A stretch of 64,000 nucleotides of DNA from Chrysophaeum taylorii (taxonomy: Eukaryota; Sar; Pelagophyceae; Pelagomonadales; Pelagomonadaceae), in NCBI GenBank assembly GCA_029834535.1, contig JAQMWT010000687.1:22291-86290 (forward strand), in the 5' to 3' direction. This document shows, piece after piece, positions 20,286 through 31,514 of the stretch. The notes beneath the pieces are model-generated. The model worked only from the letters and a program-made list of their open reading frames with translations, had not been told where the DNA came from and did not search any database. The position numbers were made by a program, and so were the translations under genes. The stretch's first letter is position 1. Each line of letters starts with the position of its first letter.

Positions 20286-20881
20286 AGTGTGCGTGTAGAC
20301 GCCGGGAGGGGGCTTATCGGTATTGCGCAGCACGTGTGGGGTTGGGTGGAGTCGTCGACTCAGAAGAGCATATCCTCGGGGTTGCCGATCGACAGAGAGC
20401 CACGTAGAGCTGGACGTGACAGAAGACGGACTTGGGCGAGAGGACGCCGACCTCGCGGGGCGTCTGGCCCTGGCTCTTGTTGATCGTTTGGCGTCGGCGG
20501 GCCTTAAGGGATACAGGTTGGAGGAGCCTCGGTGACACGACACGATCGATCATGTATCTGGTACCGTTGCAGTGGCCGTGCGACGGGTCGAGGTCGCGAA
20601 GACTATAAGCTCGCGATCAAAGTCAGCATGCCGTTGGTTGTCGGGGAGTTCAAAACTCGACTCTTGAGAGCGAGGCGTTGTCTTCCGACCCAACCTAGTC
20701 GGCCGAAAAAAGAACTCCGGCGTCTCCGGGAAAAAAAGGCCGCGGTCATGCGCGCGTTGTCAGCATCGACAACATCGTTTCGACGGGGCGTGAGAATGGC
20801 GCGCCGAAAGAGCCGCCGCGGGTCGTGGAAATAGTCTGCGAGGTCGCCGTAGACGGCTTGGAGGATCACTGTCTGGCTCAC
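20259..20881 (-). pseudogene. Helitron Rep/helicase C-terminal fragment
   Basis: PIF1-type helicase C-terminus as found at the end of Helitron Rep/helicase proteins, in two or more frames. From the right: GDLADYFHDPRRLFRRAILT with PRRNDVVDADNARMTAAFF (the Helitron block with ILTPRN-x-x-V-x-x-(I/L)-N), then VLNSPTTNGM, then a frameshift, and near 20490-20400 the terminal helicase motif RRQTINKSQGQT followed by VGVLSPKSVFCHVQLYVAL (family form K-S-Q-G-Q-T and V-F-x-H-G-Q-L-Y-V-A-x-S-R). Walker A and the Rep (HUH) domain are absent. The fragment is an insert within the copia solo LTR. Confidence 0.72.
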
Positions 20882-20904
20882 GGGCCAACCTGATCCTTAC
20901 CCTA

Positions 20905-20968
20905 AATCGAGGGACAAACAAACAAACAGACAGACAAACAGACAAACATCTGTCGATTAGTAGTTAGG
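20905..20968 (+). repeat. LINE 3' tail fragment
   Basis: (ACAA/ACAG)n followed by CTGTCGATTAGTAG. The same end in inverse orientation (CTACTAATCGACAG followed by (TCTG)n) terminates the LINE at 41,097. It abuts the Helitron fragment at its left and the resumed copia LTR at its right. Confidence 0.6.
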
Positions 20969-21146
20969 ACGCTGTGTTATTCACACCGGCGGTTCTCGTT
21001 GTAGAGACAGAAACGAGAACAGACTGCCACTGCTCTCGACTCTGCTGAAGGGTAACACAGTTGAAATTACTGTTCTCTACTCGAGACGTCGAGGGCACAG
21101 TCGAAGCAGGGTAAGAAGTCAGCGCGCATAATCCTTTCCTGCCGCA

Positions 21147-23300
21147 AATGCGGTAACACTTTGAATTACTTTTAGCAAGGGAGGTCTTGATAAAAGGTAT
21201 CGAGTGTTGGGTTGTTAACTGTAACGGTGAGGAGATGGCTTGATCCTCGGGTATTTCACGTATGGTAGAAACGTCATCATCCTCAGGTTCGGCAGAGGGA
21301 TTTATGCTCTTTGCCGAGCAGTGCTGAGGAATGATACGGTGAGTCAGCGCAAGTAATTGGTTTAAGGTCTGCGGAATGAGACTGCTCAATTGCAGTTCAT
21401 CGAGATGATCTTCGACAAATTGTGGTGTAGTAAAGGGGTCTTGGAGTTACTCCACCTGTTGTAGTGACGGGTGATGAGTCATGCGAATTAAATCGTGACG
21501 AAGTTGAAGAAGAGCGTCATCGGGCACACCATGTTTTAAATCGTGTTGGTCGTGGAGCGCAAGTGTAAGGCGATTGAGCAATTCGCACATTTCGAATAAG
21601 GTAACCAGCAGAATATTGGTGTTGGAAGTGGCAGGGAACAGGCGATTCTCCATGTCACTTATGTTTGTGACAGCATTGCGCAAGTCAGACCGTAGATCGG
21701 CATTTTCAGTTGTCAAGGCATGAACGCGTCGCGTGAGCTGGTCATGTGACATCTGGAGCGTCTCAACCTGCTGTGTAAGCTCGGTCACGTGAGTTGATAA
21801 GATTTCGAGATCGGAGGGAGCAGCAGTAGCTGGTGCCGGGGCAGTAGATGCCATTGGCGGGTAGTTTAACGACGCTTCGGTCGCATCGGTAAGTTCAGCG
21901 TAAAGCTGAGGATAACTGCAAGCCAAAATTTTTGCACAAAATTTTTGCAAAGTCCTTACATTCGGCCTCAGTGAACGTATTAGGAGATTGCATTGCGTCG
22001 AAAACAGACGGTGGCTTTTCTTCATCACCTAGTGCATTATAATCGGCGATATGTCGAATAAGAGAGCGAGACAGTGTTTGGACAAGAGGCTTGTAGGCAT
22101 TAGTCTTGATAGTCGACTGTTTCTTCGCATATGTGCGCACAACCGTCACGATAAACGACAAATGCTCCAAGTGTAGTCTGGAAATATGTTTTAAGTTGAA
22201 GGGCTAGGGAACTTGATGAGAGTCCGTGGTAAGCGTAGATGGTATAATGATATCGGCGGGCAAAGTGTGCTCTTTCGATATTTCTTGCAACAGAGCTTGG
22301 AGATCTGAAGGGAGAAAGTAGACGCGTAGAATGGTGGCCCTTAGATGACCAGCTGGAGATGATTCACATGGAAAAGCCGTGATGCGCGCTAACTAACTAA
22401 CTTCAGACCTCTCCCGAGCATGGGAGCCAGGCCGGACAGGCAGGAGCCGATCCGGAATCACAGAGGAAAATCACGCAGTTGGGGCAGAGGCGAGGGACGA
22501 GGACTCGTTGATGACGGACCGCCGCCGCGCGCGGTCTTTTACGAAGTCGTGCAAAAGCGTCGCAGGCCGCAAACGTGTTGGTCCACGAACAACCGACCTG
22601 TCCGTCGCGTTCTGCCCAACCGAGCGAACCCCATCCCAGCGCGGACTTTCCGGGTGCTAACCGGCCAGCCCGGGAGGCGAGCAGGCACCGTCTCACTCCG
22701 GGACGGCCGGGGCCGCCGCAGGGAGCAAGCGTGTTAGGCGCCGTCCTCCATCGCAACCAACGGTTAGCGATCGCAGGGTTAGGGGGTTGATACGCGCATT
22801 GCGTGGGAAGAAGAGGAAGGAAAGGATATTGTGGTCAGAGTTTAGGCAGGCGCAACACAATGACATGGTAGACACAGAAATAGGTATGAAGGCATTCCCG
22901 ATGTGGAGAGCACTAGCCAGATGTTTTAACACGCTGGTGGGTATTTCATCCATCTTCCTCTTGTAAGTAGTAACACGAATTTGCAGTGGTTTCCCATCTT
23001 TATCGAAGCACTAGAGACAGTGAAAGGGCATCTGTTGGTTTCCTTTTTAAGGCCACGATGGCATATAATAGCGTGAATAGCGCGTGCAGAGGGCAGCGGA
23101 AGGATGACCGGGGTGCGGAGCAAAACGAAAAAATGGATAGCTCCATGAAAACTTTGGTAATCCAGATGATCTTTTGACGCGTGAACTGTGTTAATAGCTT
23201 CCTGTATATCAATGCGCAAAAAGGAGGAAAGCATGTTGGTAAAGGGTGGTCTATACTATTCATCTGGAACAGGTAGTCCCTGTTCAAGCTGACTAACGTT
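21147..23300 (-). pseudogene. G2: gag-like protein, degraded
   Basis: The second copy of the gag-like protein seen in G1. From right to left: CACLNSDHNILS near 22.85 kb, then (after the SINE) SPAGHL near 22.35 kb, LHLEHLSFIVTVVRTYAK at 22.17 kb, a helical segment, then LTDATEASLNY at about 21.87 kb, the coiled coil LEILSTHVTELTQQVETL and ALTTENADLRSDLRNA, and finally IIPQHCSAK near 21.3 kb. A SINE splits it at 22,390-22,788, with pieces of one homologous protein on each side. Stops and frameshifts are frequent. The left end meets the gypsy I LTR at 21,146. Short frames at 22.9-23.5 kb are not assignable. Confidence 0.5.
22390..22788 (-). repeat. SINE copy 4 (subfamily B)
   Basis: About 399 bp with the (TAAC)n tail at the left and GATCGCAGGGTTAG at the right. 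Flanks GATGCGCGC (22381-22389) and GATACGCGC (22789-22797) match at eight of nine bases. It is inserted in the G2 gag remnant. Its central part (AAAAGCGTCGCAGGCCGC...) differs from subfamily A while both ends are shared. Confidence 0.82.
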
Positions 23301-23559
23301 AAAGTTCACGGCGTCGGCAAGAGTAGTTGGTGAGCTTGAGTCGGCACGTATCGCAGAGGCGAAAGTAGTAAGAAGTCGAGTAATGTCCTCGAGAGTCGGC
23401 TTCCTGCGGCTCGGGGGAGTGTCGACAGAGGGCTCCGCGGGAGCGAGTGTGCGAGGTAGTTCGCGACGAGTGGGCGTGACTCCTCGTGGAAAGCTTCGCC
23501 AGGGCTCTATCGGCGACGTACAAAAAAAAAAGGTAGTGGCAAAAGGTGAGGGCTAGTTT

Positions 23560-25119
23560 AACGACATTGCGGTCACCAGGGTCCGCGGTTAGTTCTCGCC
23601 TTGGTCTGATTCAGTAGCATGATGCATACCTAGAAGAGAGCGGAACGTAGCAAAGTCGGCTGCAAGAGACTTTGTTAAGCCATCAGCCACGTTTAATTAG
23701 CCTGGGATATGATGGACGCGAATCTTTTGCAATGCGACATACTCGCGAATTTTGAACCATCGTGTAGAAAGGGCTTTGCTGCGCGAAGAGCCGTCAGGGT
23801 TGTTACAAGTGTGGACGGCAGCCGCGTTGTCAGACAAAAGAGGCAGGCTTCTAATGAAGCGCATATCCTCTGCGATATGATTGTTGTCTGCATCAAAATC
23901 GGATGGAGGATCAGCTTGCGTGTTGAGGTGGGATGTTGGGTTAATTAACCACAAATAAGAGCTCGAGAAGTAGTTTGCGGAGCCATACTGCTTCGTCAGC
24001 GCAGATGCTTAGTGCAATAAGTTCAGCTTCGTGGGTAGAGCACGAGACGATCGGTTGTAATGTGCTTTTCCAAGTGATGAGACAGTTGAACAGGTAGAAG
24101 ACAAAGCCAGTAGTGGACTTCCTATCTTCCCGTTCCAGTGAAGGAGTATTGTCAGCATCCACCATAAAACCCAGGGGGTCGAACTTGCCAGTATCAATGT
24201 CTTTATCCTGATAGTCGACTATGGTCGACAGGTCAATTAGGTTCGAGGAGATAACGCGCAAGTGATTTTCGATAGCGTTCCCTTTAGGGTGAAACCAGAG
24301 ACGAAGAGCTCAGTTGGCTGGCTTACTGAGGTACCGTAGGAGGTGGCAGAGCATCTGAACATGCACGTAAGTAGGGGAGTGCATACCTCGGGAACAACGT
24401 CCTAGAGCTTGAGAGAAATCTGGGCGACAGGCGACTTGCATAAATACCAACTTGCCAAGTAACGTAGCGAAGTGGTTGTGAATATAGATTTCCACATTAG
24501 CGGAAGGGGAGCCTTCCTTGTAGGTGAAGGTTGGTGGCATAGGATACTTCAGCGGAGTGAGTGTCTTCAGTATAGGGTGCTCGTCGAACAGCGAGTCTAT
24601 ATTGGCTTGGACGTCTAAAGATATGGATCCATCCGAAGTCCGGAAGACGCGCATTCCCAGAAGACCGTGGACTGGCTCGAACTGTTCCACGGAGAAGCGC
24701 TTATGTAGTGATTCTTGGAGCTCAGTGCGTAGGGTATCATCATTCGCAACTGTAACGATATCATCCACAGATAAGCTGCAGATGAGGAATCGCGCGTGAG
24801 TAGATGTGCGGACACACAAACATGTGTCCGCATGGTGTCCTTTGTACCCAAGACTCCGAAAGAAACTGTCGATCTCCTTGTTCCAGAGAGAGGGAGATTG
24901 CCTGAGTCCGTAGAGAGACTTATGCAGCTTGGGTAAACGACGGCCACGGTATTTATCGTCTTGAGGATCGAGTAGCTTGATACCATCGGGAAGCTGTACG
25001 TAGACGTGCGCGTCTATGTCTGACTGGACGAAGGGGATGGGCACGTCGGTGTGGTACACGGGTAGGTTCTTGTGAGCAGCAATAGCTAAGATGACACGTA
25101 TAGCAGTCATCGTTGCCAT
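23560..25119 (-). pseudogene. Copia element B pol (reverse transcriptase and RNase H), degraded
   Basis: The C-terminal half of a copia Pol on the minus strand. The reverse transcriptase frame opens at 25119 near the conserved MTAIRVILAIAAH. It contains VYHTDVPIPFVQSDIDAH (the motif A region), SLYGLRQSPSLWNKEID, and the active-site loop LICSLSVDDIVTV (DD kept). It ends near 24310 at a frameshift. RNase H follows at 24261-23697: GFMVDADNTPSLEREDRK, STTGFVFYLFN, STHEAELIALSICADEAVW and later a block equivalent to the A-D-x-x-T-K ending (stop near 23580). The 5' half (gag to integrase) is missing; copia homology stops near 25,125. Shortly after the stop the 3' flank has CGTTAAACTAGCCCTC, also seen in copia C. 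Confidence 0.82.
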
Positions 25120-27138
25120 GGGACTGGAGAGATTTGACCCTCTCCGGGTACATGTCAGAGACCGCGCGCGGTCTTAGGCGTGTACAGACCATTCCGCATG
25201 TCACGTGTTACTACACAAGGCAGGAATTAGCTCCTAACTCCCACAGGGACATTAGGTCCCGTAGAAGCTTCCAAACTGACAACGAGGAACAGACCGAGTT
25301 TCTGCTAATTAAGCTGAAGACTCTGGTCCTTACGGCACGCACCTGGCGGATTTCTCCTTGTCAGAAGAGAAACTCCCGATGATATCTCATATCTAGAAAG
25401 AAACGAATGCGGAAGGGGGGGGGGAGGTGAGCATGAGGGAAAGCCGTATTAATTCGGAGAGAAAACCCTCATGATGATGGAGTGTAAGAAAAGGTGCAAA
25501 GAGCTCCAGAGCGTCGTACATATTATGAGTCCTGGACCCCCTTAACGTGTGGAAGATGCTTTATGCATTCCAGACGCTCGTGAGAGTGCGAAGATTGTGC
25601 ACTAGACGTGAAACGTCGAACAATTATGAACAGAACAGAACAAAACAAACAAACAGATAAGGGAAACAAGGTTCGTCACCAGCCGCTGAAAGAGTCGTAG
25701 ATGTGACACACACAATTATGAACGTATGGTCACATCCACGAGCGATTTGTAAGAGGGAAGCGGTTACAAATTTATCGAAGATAGAGCATCTACAGCTGTC
25801 AAGGATGTTGTTTGATATAGAGCTCTTGCATCTTTTTATTTTGAAATGCGAGAAAATACATCATTGACTATATTAGCGACTAGCTCTTGCGATAACTGCG
25901 TAGGCTCAATCGACATGATGCGTAGGGCTGGCAGTGTAAACAGCTTAGTGTGTTCAGATAACGTATGTAGGCCGTAGCTTGTTGCAGTTGCCTTTGTAAT
26001 AGATCATTATGAGCGATGGTGAAGGCGTAGTGAAATAGATTATGCATTCATTAAACTTTAAATTTCCTGAGTTGAAATGTAGCACGATGTTCTTCAGGAT
26101 TAGTAGAAAGACGAGTGCCACCAGGATGTCAGATGAAAGCACAATCCATCTCAAAGAAGTGCGATCAACCAAAAGCAGGTCTGATGATGAAGACAATGAT
26201 AGCTAGTTAAACTGTCATGACGACGTCGTCTCATAATCGTAATCGAGAAATGCTCAAATAGTAACTTCAGTGTAAAATTACTTCAAGTGCGTGCAGGGAT
26301 CAAATGAGATAGGTACGTCATTTATTGACATACGAGGTATCTGGACTGTAAATGGACGAAGCTTACATATTAGACTGAACTTCGAATCCCGTAATCGCAA
26401 AATTGAAGTTGCGATAATACCAGTGATGCATTGATCCATGATGAGCGAACATGAAGTAGTACAAGTACCACATTTAAATGCTTAAGGTCAAAAGATTAAG
26501 TTGACTGGAGCACATTTTGAAGTTTGATCTTGAAGAAAGACGACATCAAATGAGCGAGGAAGGAGGAAAGCGATTATATGCATAGAAACTAGATAGGCCA
26601 GACTTAATAACAGTCCAGGCAAATCAAATAAGATAAAAGTGGTTGAATGGGACCACTAGACTTTCATCCGGACGTGGTTTTGGAGAAGATGTCATAAGAA
26701 CGAACAACTGAGATGGTTGGATAACAGCAGAAGCTATAACTGATCCTGCTCGAAAGCTTCCACGCGTGTTATTATACGTCGATGACAACATAGGAGATTT
26801 AGTCACAAGAGACCGTAGCCAGTGTGATCAGAAGATTAACGAGCTTGCATAGTTGTCTGTATTTCCGGCTGACTGTCCATGCTAGTGAGGAAGCAACACA
26901 TCGAAGAGGTGAAAAGTTGCCATGGGCGCATTATGAATGACACTGACTTAAAAAGGGAACTGTGGCAAATAAGACCATAGGAGTGTCTGATGTGAGCAGT
27001 GCATATGTTCCTCAAGTAGTCCATAAGACCAAATAAGCCAGACGCAACTCCAGGTGTGAGTGACAAAAGATAGATAGATATCGTGTTTAATGATGACACT
27101 CAGGTATGCTCAAAAGCAAAGAACATAGCTGCGAGGGC
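25120..27138. other. AT-richer region, no gene recognised
   Basis: About 2 kb with lower GC than its surroundings. Only short frames are open on either strand and none resembles a known protein. Visible features are a G-run near 25411-25421 and scattered A-rich words such as GAACAGAACAAAACAAACAA. Since it lies downstream of copia C's 3' end (separated by the TIR element) it may include that element's LTR, but no second copy is available for comparison. Confidence 0.4.
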
Positions 27139-27141
27139 TAG

Positions 27142-28059
27142 GGCTTGGCGACAGCCGCATCCGAGGTGGGGGGGGGGGCGCGAGAACAGCGTTTTGCTGG
27201 GCGGGGAGGGCGCCACCCCCAGCGCAAAAGTTTTGTGTCCGGGGGGAAGTCTGCGACCTCCCAGCACGAAAGTTTCGTGCTAGGGGGGTGTCTGACTACC
27301 GCGCACGCACTCTAGAAGAGGCCTGGAATGCTTGCCGAGCGCCTTGCCGAGCGCCCAGGTGGTCAGCAGAACTATTGCCGAGCGCCTTGCCGAGCGCCCA
27401 GGTGGTCAGCAGAACTATAGAACTACAGACGGCCACGGACTGGGTGCCGGTGACTCGGCCGGGAGGGAGCGCCTCTGCTAGCCTCGCGCTCTTCGCGGGC
27501 ATGGGCGTTAAAAGAATCATACCAGAGGAGGCGCAGCTGCAGGAAAATCACAGTGCCTTAGCCATACACGCGACTCCGAGCCGCAAAACTTGTTGGGATA
27601 TTGTACGCGTCCTGTCCTCAAGACGACGATGATGACGACAACGAACCGCCCCCCGCGAACATGGCGAGGTCAACGAGCCAGACTCCGTCGACGAGCCCGC
27701 CCTCGATGAGGAGGAGGATGAGAGCCCAGCTCCCGAGGAGAACCTCCGCGACTACCTCATGGACCTCGGAGACGCCACATTCTACCATGAGGCCGCTACA
27801 TTCCTTGCGACCCACTCAGCGTCGCCAAACACCCCCCTCGAAACCCAATTTCCCTGCGAACCTGTAGCCTACATTGTAGAGCCACTCAGGTGCTGCGGTG
27901 CCCGTTGTCCTAGGGGGGGGGGGGCGGCGATCCCTCCGCGCTATAGGGGAGGCCTAGGGGAGGGGATACCGATCCCCCAGCGCTAAGCTTTCGTGCTGGG
28001 GGGGGGTTCTTTTCGTGTTCTCGCGCGCCACCCCCCTCGGATGCGGCTGTCGCCAAGCC
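27142..28059. mobile_element. 918-bp terminal-inverted-repeat element (MITE-like) with TAG target duplication
   Basis: Perfect terminal inverted repeats of 25 bp (start GGCTTGGCGACAGCCGCATC), extending imperfectly through a G-run to GGCGCGAGAACA, for about 50 bp in all. TAG flanks both ends (27139-27141, 28060-28062). The related copia B 3' region has the uninterrupted site GAGGGCTAGTTTAA at about 23548-23561, while here GAGGGCTAG precedes and TAGTTTAATG follows the element. Inside are a tandem duplication around GCCGAGCGCCTTGCCGAGCG (27332-27420) and an acidic coding-like stretch near 27660-27900 (EENLRDYLMDLGDATFYHEA). A 3-bp duplication would fit PIF/Harbinger or CACTA-type elements, but the ends do not begin CACTA. 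No transposase is present, so it is non-autonomous. Confidence 0.85.
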
Positions 28060-28101
28060 TAGTTTAATGTCAATGCGAACATAAAGATGAGGGTAATGCG
28101 C

Positions 28102-31100
28102 TTAATCGTCTTGCTGGACGATGGGCTGTTGCAAACCAAGTAACGTATGAAACGTAGAGAAGAGGGGAGCACCGAAGGGCTTAGTAAATCCGTCGGCAAC
28201 GTTTTGGGTACCAGAAATGTGGTATAGCCTGATGCGTTTCAACTGAACATAGTCGCGAATTCGGAACCAGCGCGTGCTGATGGCTTTAGCTTTAGTCGCA
28301 CTGTCGGGCTTATTCGACAAATGGATAGAAGAAGCCGAGTCTCCAAGAATTGGACAGTTGCGAATGAACGTCATATCCGATGGAAGAGGATTGCCGTGGA
28401 AATCATAGTCTAGCAGCAAATCTTTACCTGAAGGTTGGCGGAGATAATATCGCGGGTTTATTGCAAATGCCATTTCCGTCAGCAACTTACGTAGCCAAAC
28501 CACATAATCAGCGCAAGTATTAAGAGCGGTGAGCTCACTCTCATGAGTGGACGTGGTTGAAGCTTGGATTTCCATGTTATAAGAGAACCAAATGGGAAAA
28601 TATCATAACCAGTCGTACTTTTGCGGTCATGCTCATAAGAAGCCGCGTTGTCAGCATCTACAAATGCAACCAGTGGATCAAAATTACCGGAATCCACCTG
28701 TTCGGCAGTGTAGTCTAACATGGTTGCCATATCTGAGCGATTGCAAATAATAGAACGTAAGTGATCCATTAGCGCGGAAGACTTCGAGTAATACCATAGG
28801 CGGAGATTGCGATTTTCCGGCTTACGAAGATAGCGAAATACTCCAGCTAATATTCGGAAATGCAGGAATGATGGGTCATGTATTCCGCGGGAGCAGCGGC
28901 TGAGACTATGAGAAAGATCAGGTCGGCAAGCTAGCTGAACGAGTGTTAGCTTACCAAGAAGTGTCGAAAAAGTATTAAGAACTTACTCGTCTGTCTCAGT
29001 GGCCGGATCTCCAGTTTTATAGACAGCTGAAGGTGACATGGGAGTCGAGGAGGGTCGTAATTTTAACAAGATAGAGTGCTCCTCTATGCTGGCATCAATT
29101 ATAGCTTGACAATCCAGCGAAATGGAACCATCGGCAGTACACGTTACTCGCATACCCAAGAGAGTGCGAACTTCTTCGAACGATTCAACGGAGTATTCTT
29201 TTCTCCTAGCCTGTTGAAAAAAAAGACGGAGGATTTATGAAGTGCAGATGACGACAACATTATCCACAGATAGAGTGCACAACAAGAAAGTGGCATCATC
29301 TCGGACCTTAGCATGGATGCAGGTGTCTGTGCGAAAGCGATGGTAGCCTAGCGCGTCAAAGAAACCTTAATTGTCTGATTCCAGGGCGCAGGACTCTGCC
29401 GTGGTCCACAAAGCGACTTTAACAAGTTGGGAAGACGGCGGCCTTGATACTTAGCGTCTTCAGGATCCAGTAAGTATATGCTTAGCGGTAGCTTGACATG
29501 GACGTGAGAATCGATGGGGGCTTGGACGAACGCGTTGGGCACGTCTATATGATAGACAGGAAGCCGAAGGTGCGCAGCTAGAGCTAGAACACAACGGATG
29601 CCGGTGAGCTGCGCCATCGGGCTGAACGTGTTGAAGAGAAGTCGGCACCAAGGGAAGCGAGAAACCCCCTTAGCACCAACCTCGCCTTGTGCTTGAGATA
29701 CTCGCCGGCGGCGTTGGTCTTTATACGCAACACCAGCCGGGTATCAATGGGTTTGGAGTTGGCCATCGGCAACGATAACTTGAAACAGCCGAACTTAACA
29801 ATATCGAAGGTCTCCTTGGAAATCGCGGAGAAGTAGGCCTTGCGATTGGCATCTGAGAGACCTTTTAGACAGGTCAGCTCATCCTCATCGATCTTGACGT
29901 CTTTGGCTTTGGCTTGGATCTTATATTCATCAGGGCCGACCGTGCTGGGATCTTGATCTTGGGTCAAATAGGTGATCGCATAAGAATCGGCATCTGAATG
30001 AGCGGGAGCATGTTCGGGAATTTCGACTAGTTGAATTACAAGTGGAGGATCAGCTTGGAGGTGAGCCTCAATGTTGTGAGCCTGCACGGTGAGGTAGTCC
30101 TCGATGTCGGAGAGATGGGGTTCTGAAGCTCCGCAGGAGGATTCATTATGTGCCATTAAGGCGTGGGGCGATAGCAGTGCATACGCGTATTGAGCGGGAG
30201 GAACTTGAAATGCTTGAGCGTGCTCGGTAATTAGATGAACAAGAGCGCGAGGTAGATGGAAATCCGAGAGGCTGGAGGTGTCGAGAAGGTGAACTGGTGT
30301 GGCAGCCAATGGATGGATGTGACTGCCTTGACACACACCAGAAGATGAGCGTGAAGATGATTGCGATAGCGCTTGGTGAACGTGAAGTTGGGTCTGTGTA
30401 AATTCCCCCTCTGGAGGCATAGCCATCCAGTGGATGCCATTAGCAGCATGCAGAGAGTGGAGGGTGGGGTCGAAGAAAGTAATATATTTCTTGGACAAAT
30501 CATATTTGAAATCGGCGAGCGTACCACCAGCTTGCTTGTAAGCAGCGACCGTGGGCGAAGCGATGCGAGATTGTACAGCGTGGAGATTAGTTTTACGGCG
30601 AGGTTGAGGTTGATTAGGACCTCGGGTGAGACGAAGTGCATCTTGTGCGAATAAATCACGAAATGTTTGCAATATAGGCAAAGCATTTTGTGATAACTCA
30701 GATGTCGTAGGTGTTGTGACTGGAGCAGCTGGAGTGGGTGCGGGAACTGGAGCTGGAGTAGAGGTAGTCCCCCTCTTGTGTTCAGTGTCAGGTGACACAG
30801 CAATCCCCTCTGCAACGCATCACTGGGGGTGCTTTGAACAAAAAAGGGTACCTCGGGAGAAGGTGCAGGTGGTGGGGATTGTTCATAATCGGGAGGAGAA
30901 TTAGAAGTTAAGTGAGAAAATGTAAGTTTAGAAGAGACACGGACTTGACCGTTCTCGGGATTAAGCAACATCAGCTAAATGGTTAACATGAGGGGTAACC
31001 AGGCGATTTGTGACATTAGCGCCACATAGGTAAATGTAGGGACGACAGTGAGGTTCGTATTTATGGAACTCATTAGATTCCAAATGCAAATAACATACAG

Positions 31101-31416
31101 AGCCGAGTGGTTTTATGTAGTCCTGTTGGGGAACATTACATTGGTCCAACAACATTTGTTGGGGACATAACACTTTATTGTAAATGCGTTCGAGAGAGAC
31201 ACTAGGAAGGAGATTATACGACTGAACAGCGTGAATTACAGCCCACGGATAGTGTGGAGCAGGGTCAGTTATGTTCCTAAGTCTAGTGGATGCAGCGGTT
31301 GCTATTTGACCAACAGCAGCTTCTACTTCATGATTGAACACATGCAAGTAAGGTGGGAAAGCAGACATATTAATGCCATGCTCAACACGATCGGGAGTGG
31401 TGACATACTGGGACAA
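28102..31416 (-). pseudogene. Copia element C pol (integrase, RT, RNase H), degraded
   Basis: Minus-strand copia Pol. The integrase C-terminal part is at 31416-30961 (HYPWAVIHAVQSYNLLPS, LGSVCYLHLESNEFHKYE). A long frame, 30798-29584, carries the linker and the start of reverse transcriptase: TRLVLRIKTNAAGEYLKH followed by KARLVLRGFL. After a frameshift near 29640 comes the motif A region VYHIDVPNAFVQAPIDSH (29617-29348). The catalytic DD region, near 29.2 kb, is badly damaged. RNase H is split over 28769-28479 (AFVDADNAASYEHDRKST) and 28575-28102 (STTSTHESELTALNTCAD, ending VADGFTKPFGAPLF). Gag, protease and the integrase core are missing. The 3' flank carries the TIR element. Confidence 0.85.
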
Positions 31417-31514
31417 ATAGGGTTTAAAAAGTCGCAGTCAATTTGTTTTGATTGCACATGAACATAAGTAGGGTGGGTTAAGGAACCACAAATTTGATTC
31501 AGTCAATTGACTTT

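Larger units (their letters stand above)
19855..21079 (+). repeat. Copia solo LTR nested in gypsy I 3' LTR
   Basis: A solo LTR of the TAGAGA...TCTCTA family with a perfect 5-bp target duplication CTCGA on both sides (19850-19854, 21080-21084). Its own sequence is present as 19855-19937 and 20969-21079. Between these lies a later insertion of about 1.03 kb (19938-20968). A solo LTR arises when the two LTRs of a full element recombine. This copy gives the clearest proof of the LTR ends. Confidence 0.92.
11900..21146 (+). mobile_element. Gypsy element I (methyltransferase-bearing, internally deleted)
   Basis: A Ty3/gypsy element with 311-bp LTRs (11900-12210; 19606-19854 continued at 21085-21146). 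Between them are gag, a zinc-binding segment, an acidic linker, a retropepsin-like region, a methyltransferase-like domain, a stump of reverse transcriptase and the second half of integrase. Most of the reverse transcriptase, all RNase H and the integrase N-terminus are missing through a deletion near 18420-18450. A copia solo LTR is nested in the 3' LTR. Flanks AAAGC (11895-11899) and AATGC (21147-21151) match at four of five bases and may be a mutated target duplication. The LTRs differ at several sites, so the insertion is not recent. Confidence 0.88.
19606..21146 (+). repeat. Gypsy I 3' LTR, split by copia LTR
   Basis: Part one is 19606-19854 and part two is 21085-21146. Joined they give the same 311 bp as the 5' LTR. 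The break is at CTCGA, duplicated at 19850-19854 and 21080-21084. Confidence 0.9.

Noticed and set aside
20905-20968. Telomere-like or simple-repeat tract.
   Set aside because: The (ACAA/ACAG)n followed by CTGTCGATTAGTAG matches the LINE 3' end at 41,097, so it is a LINE tail and not telomeric DNA.
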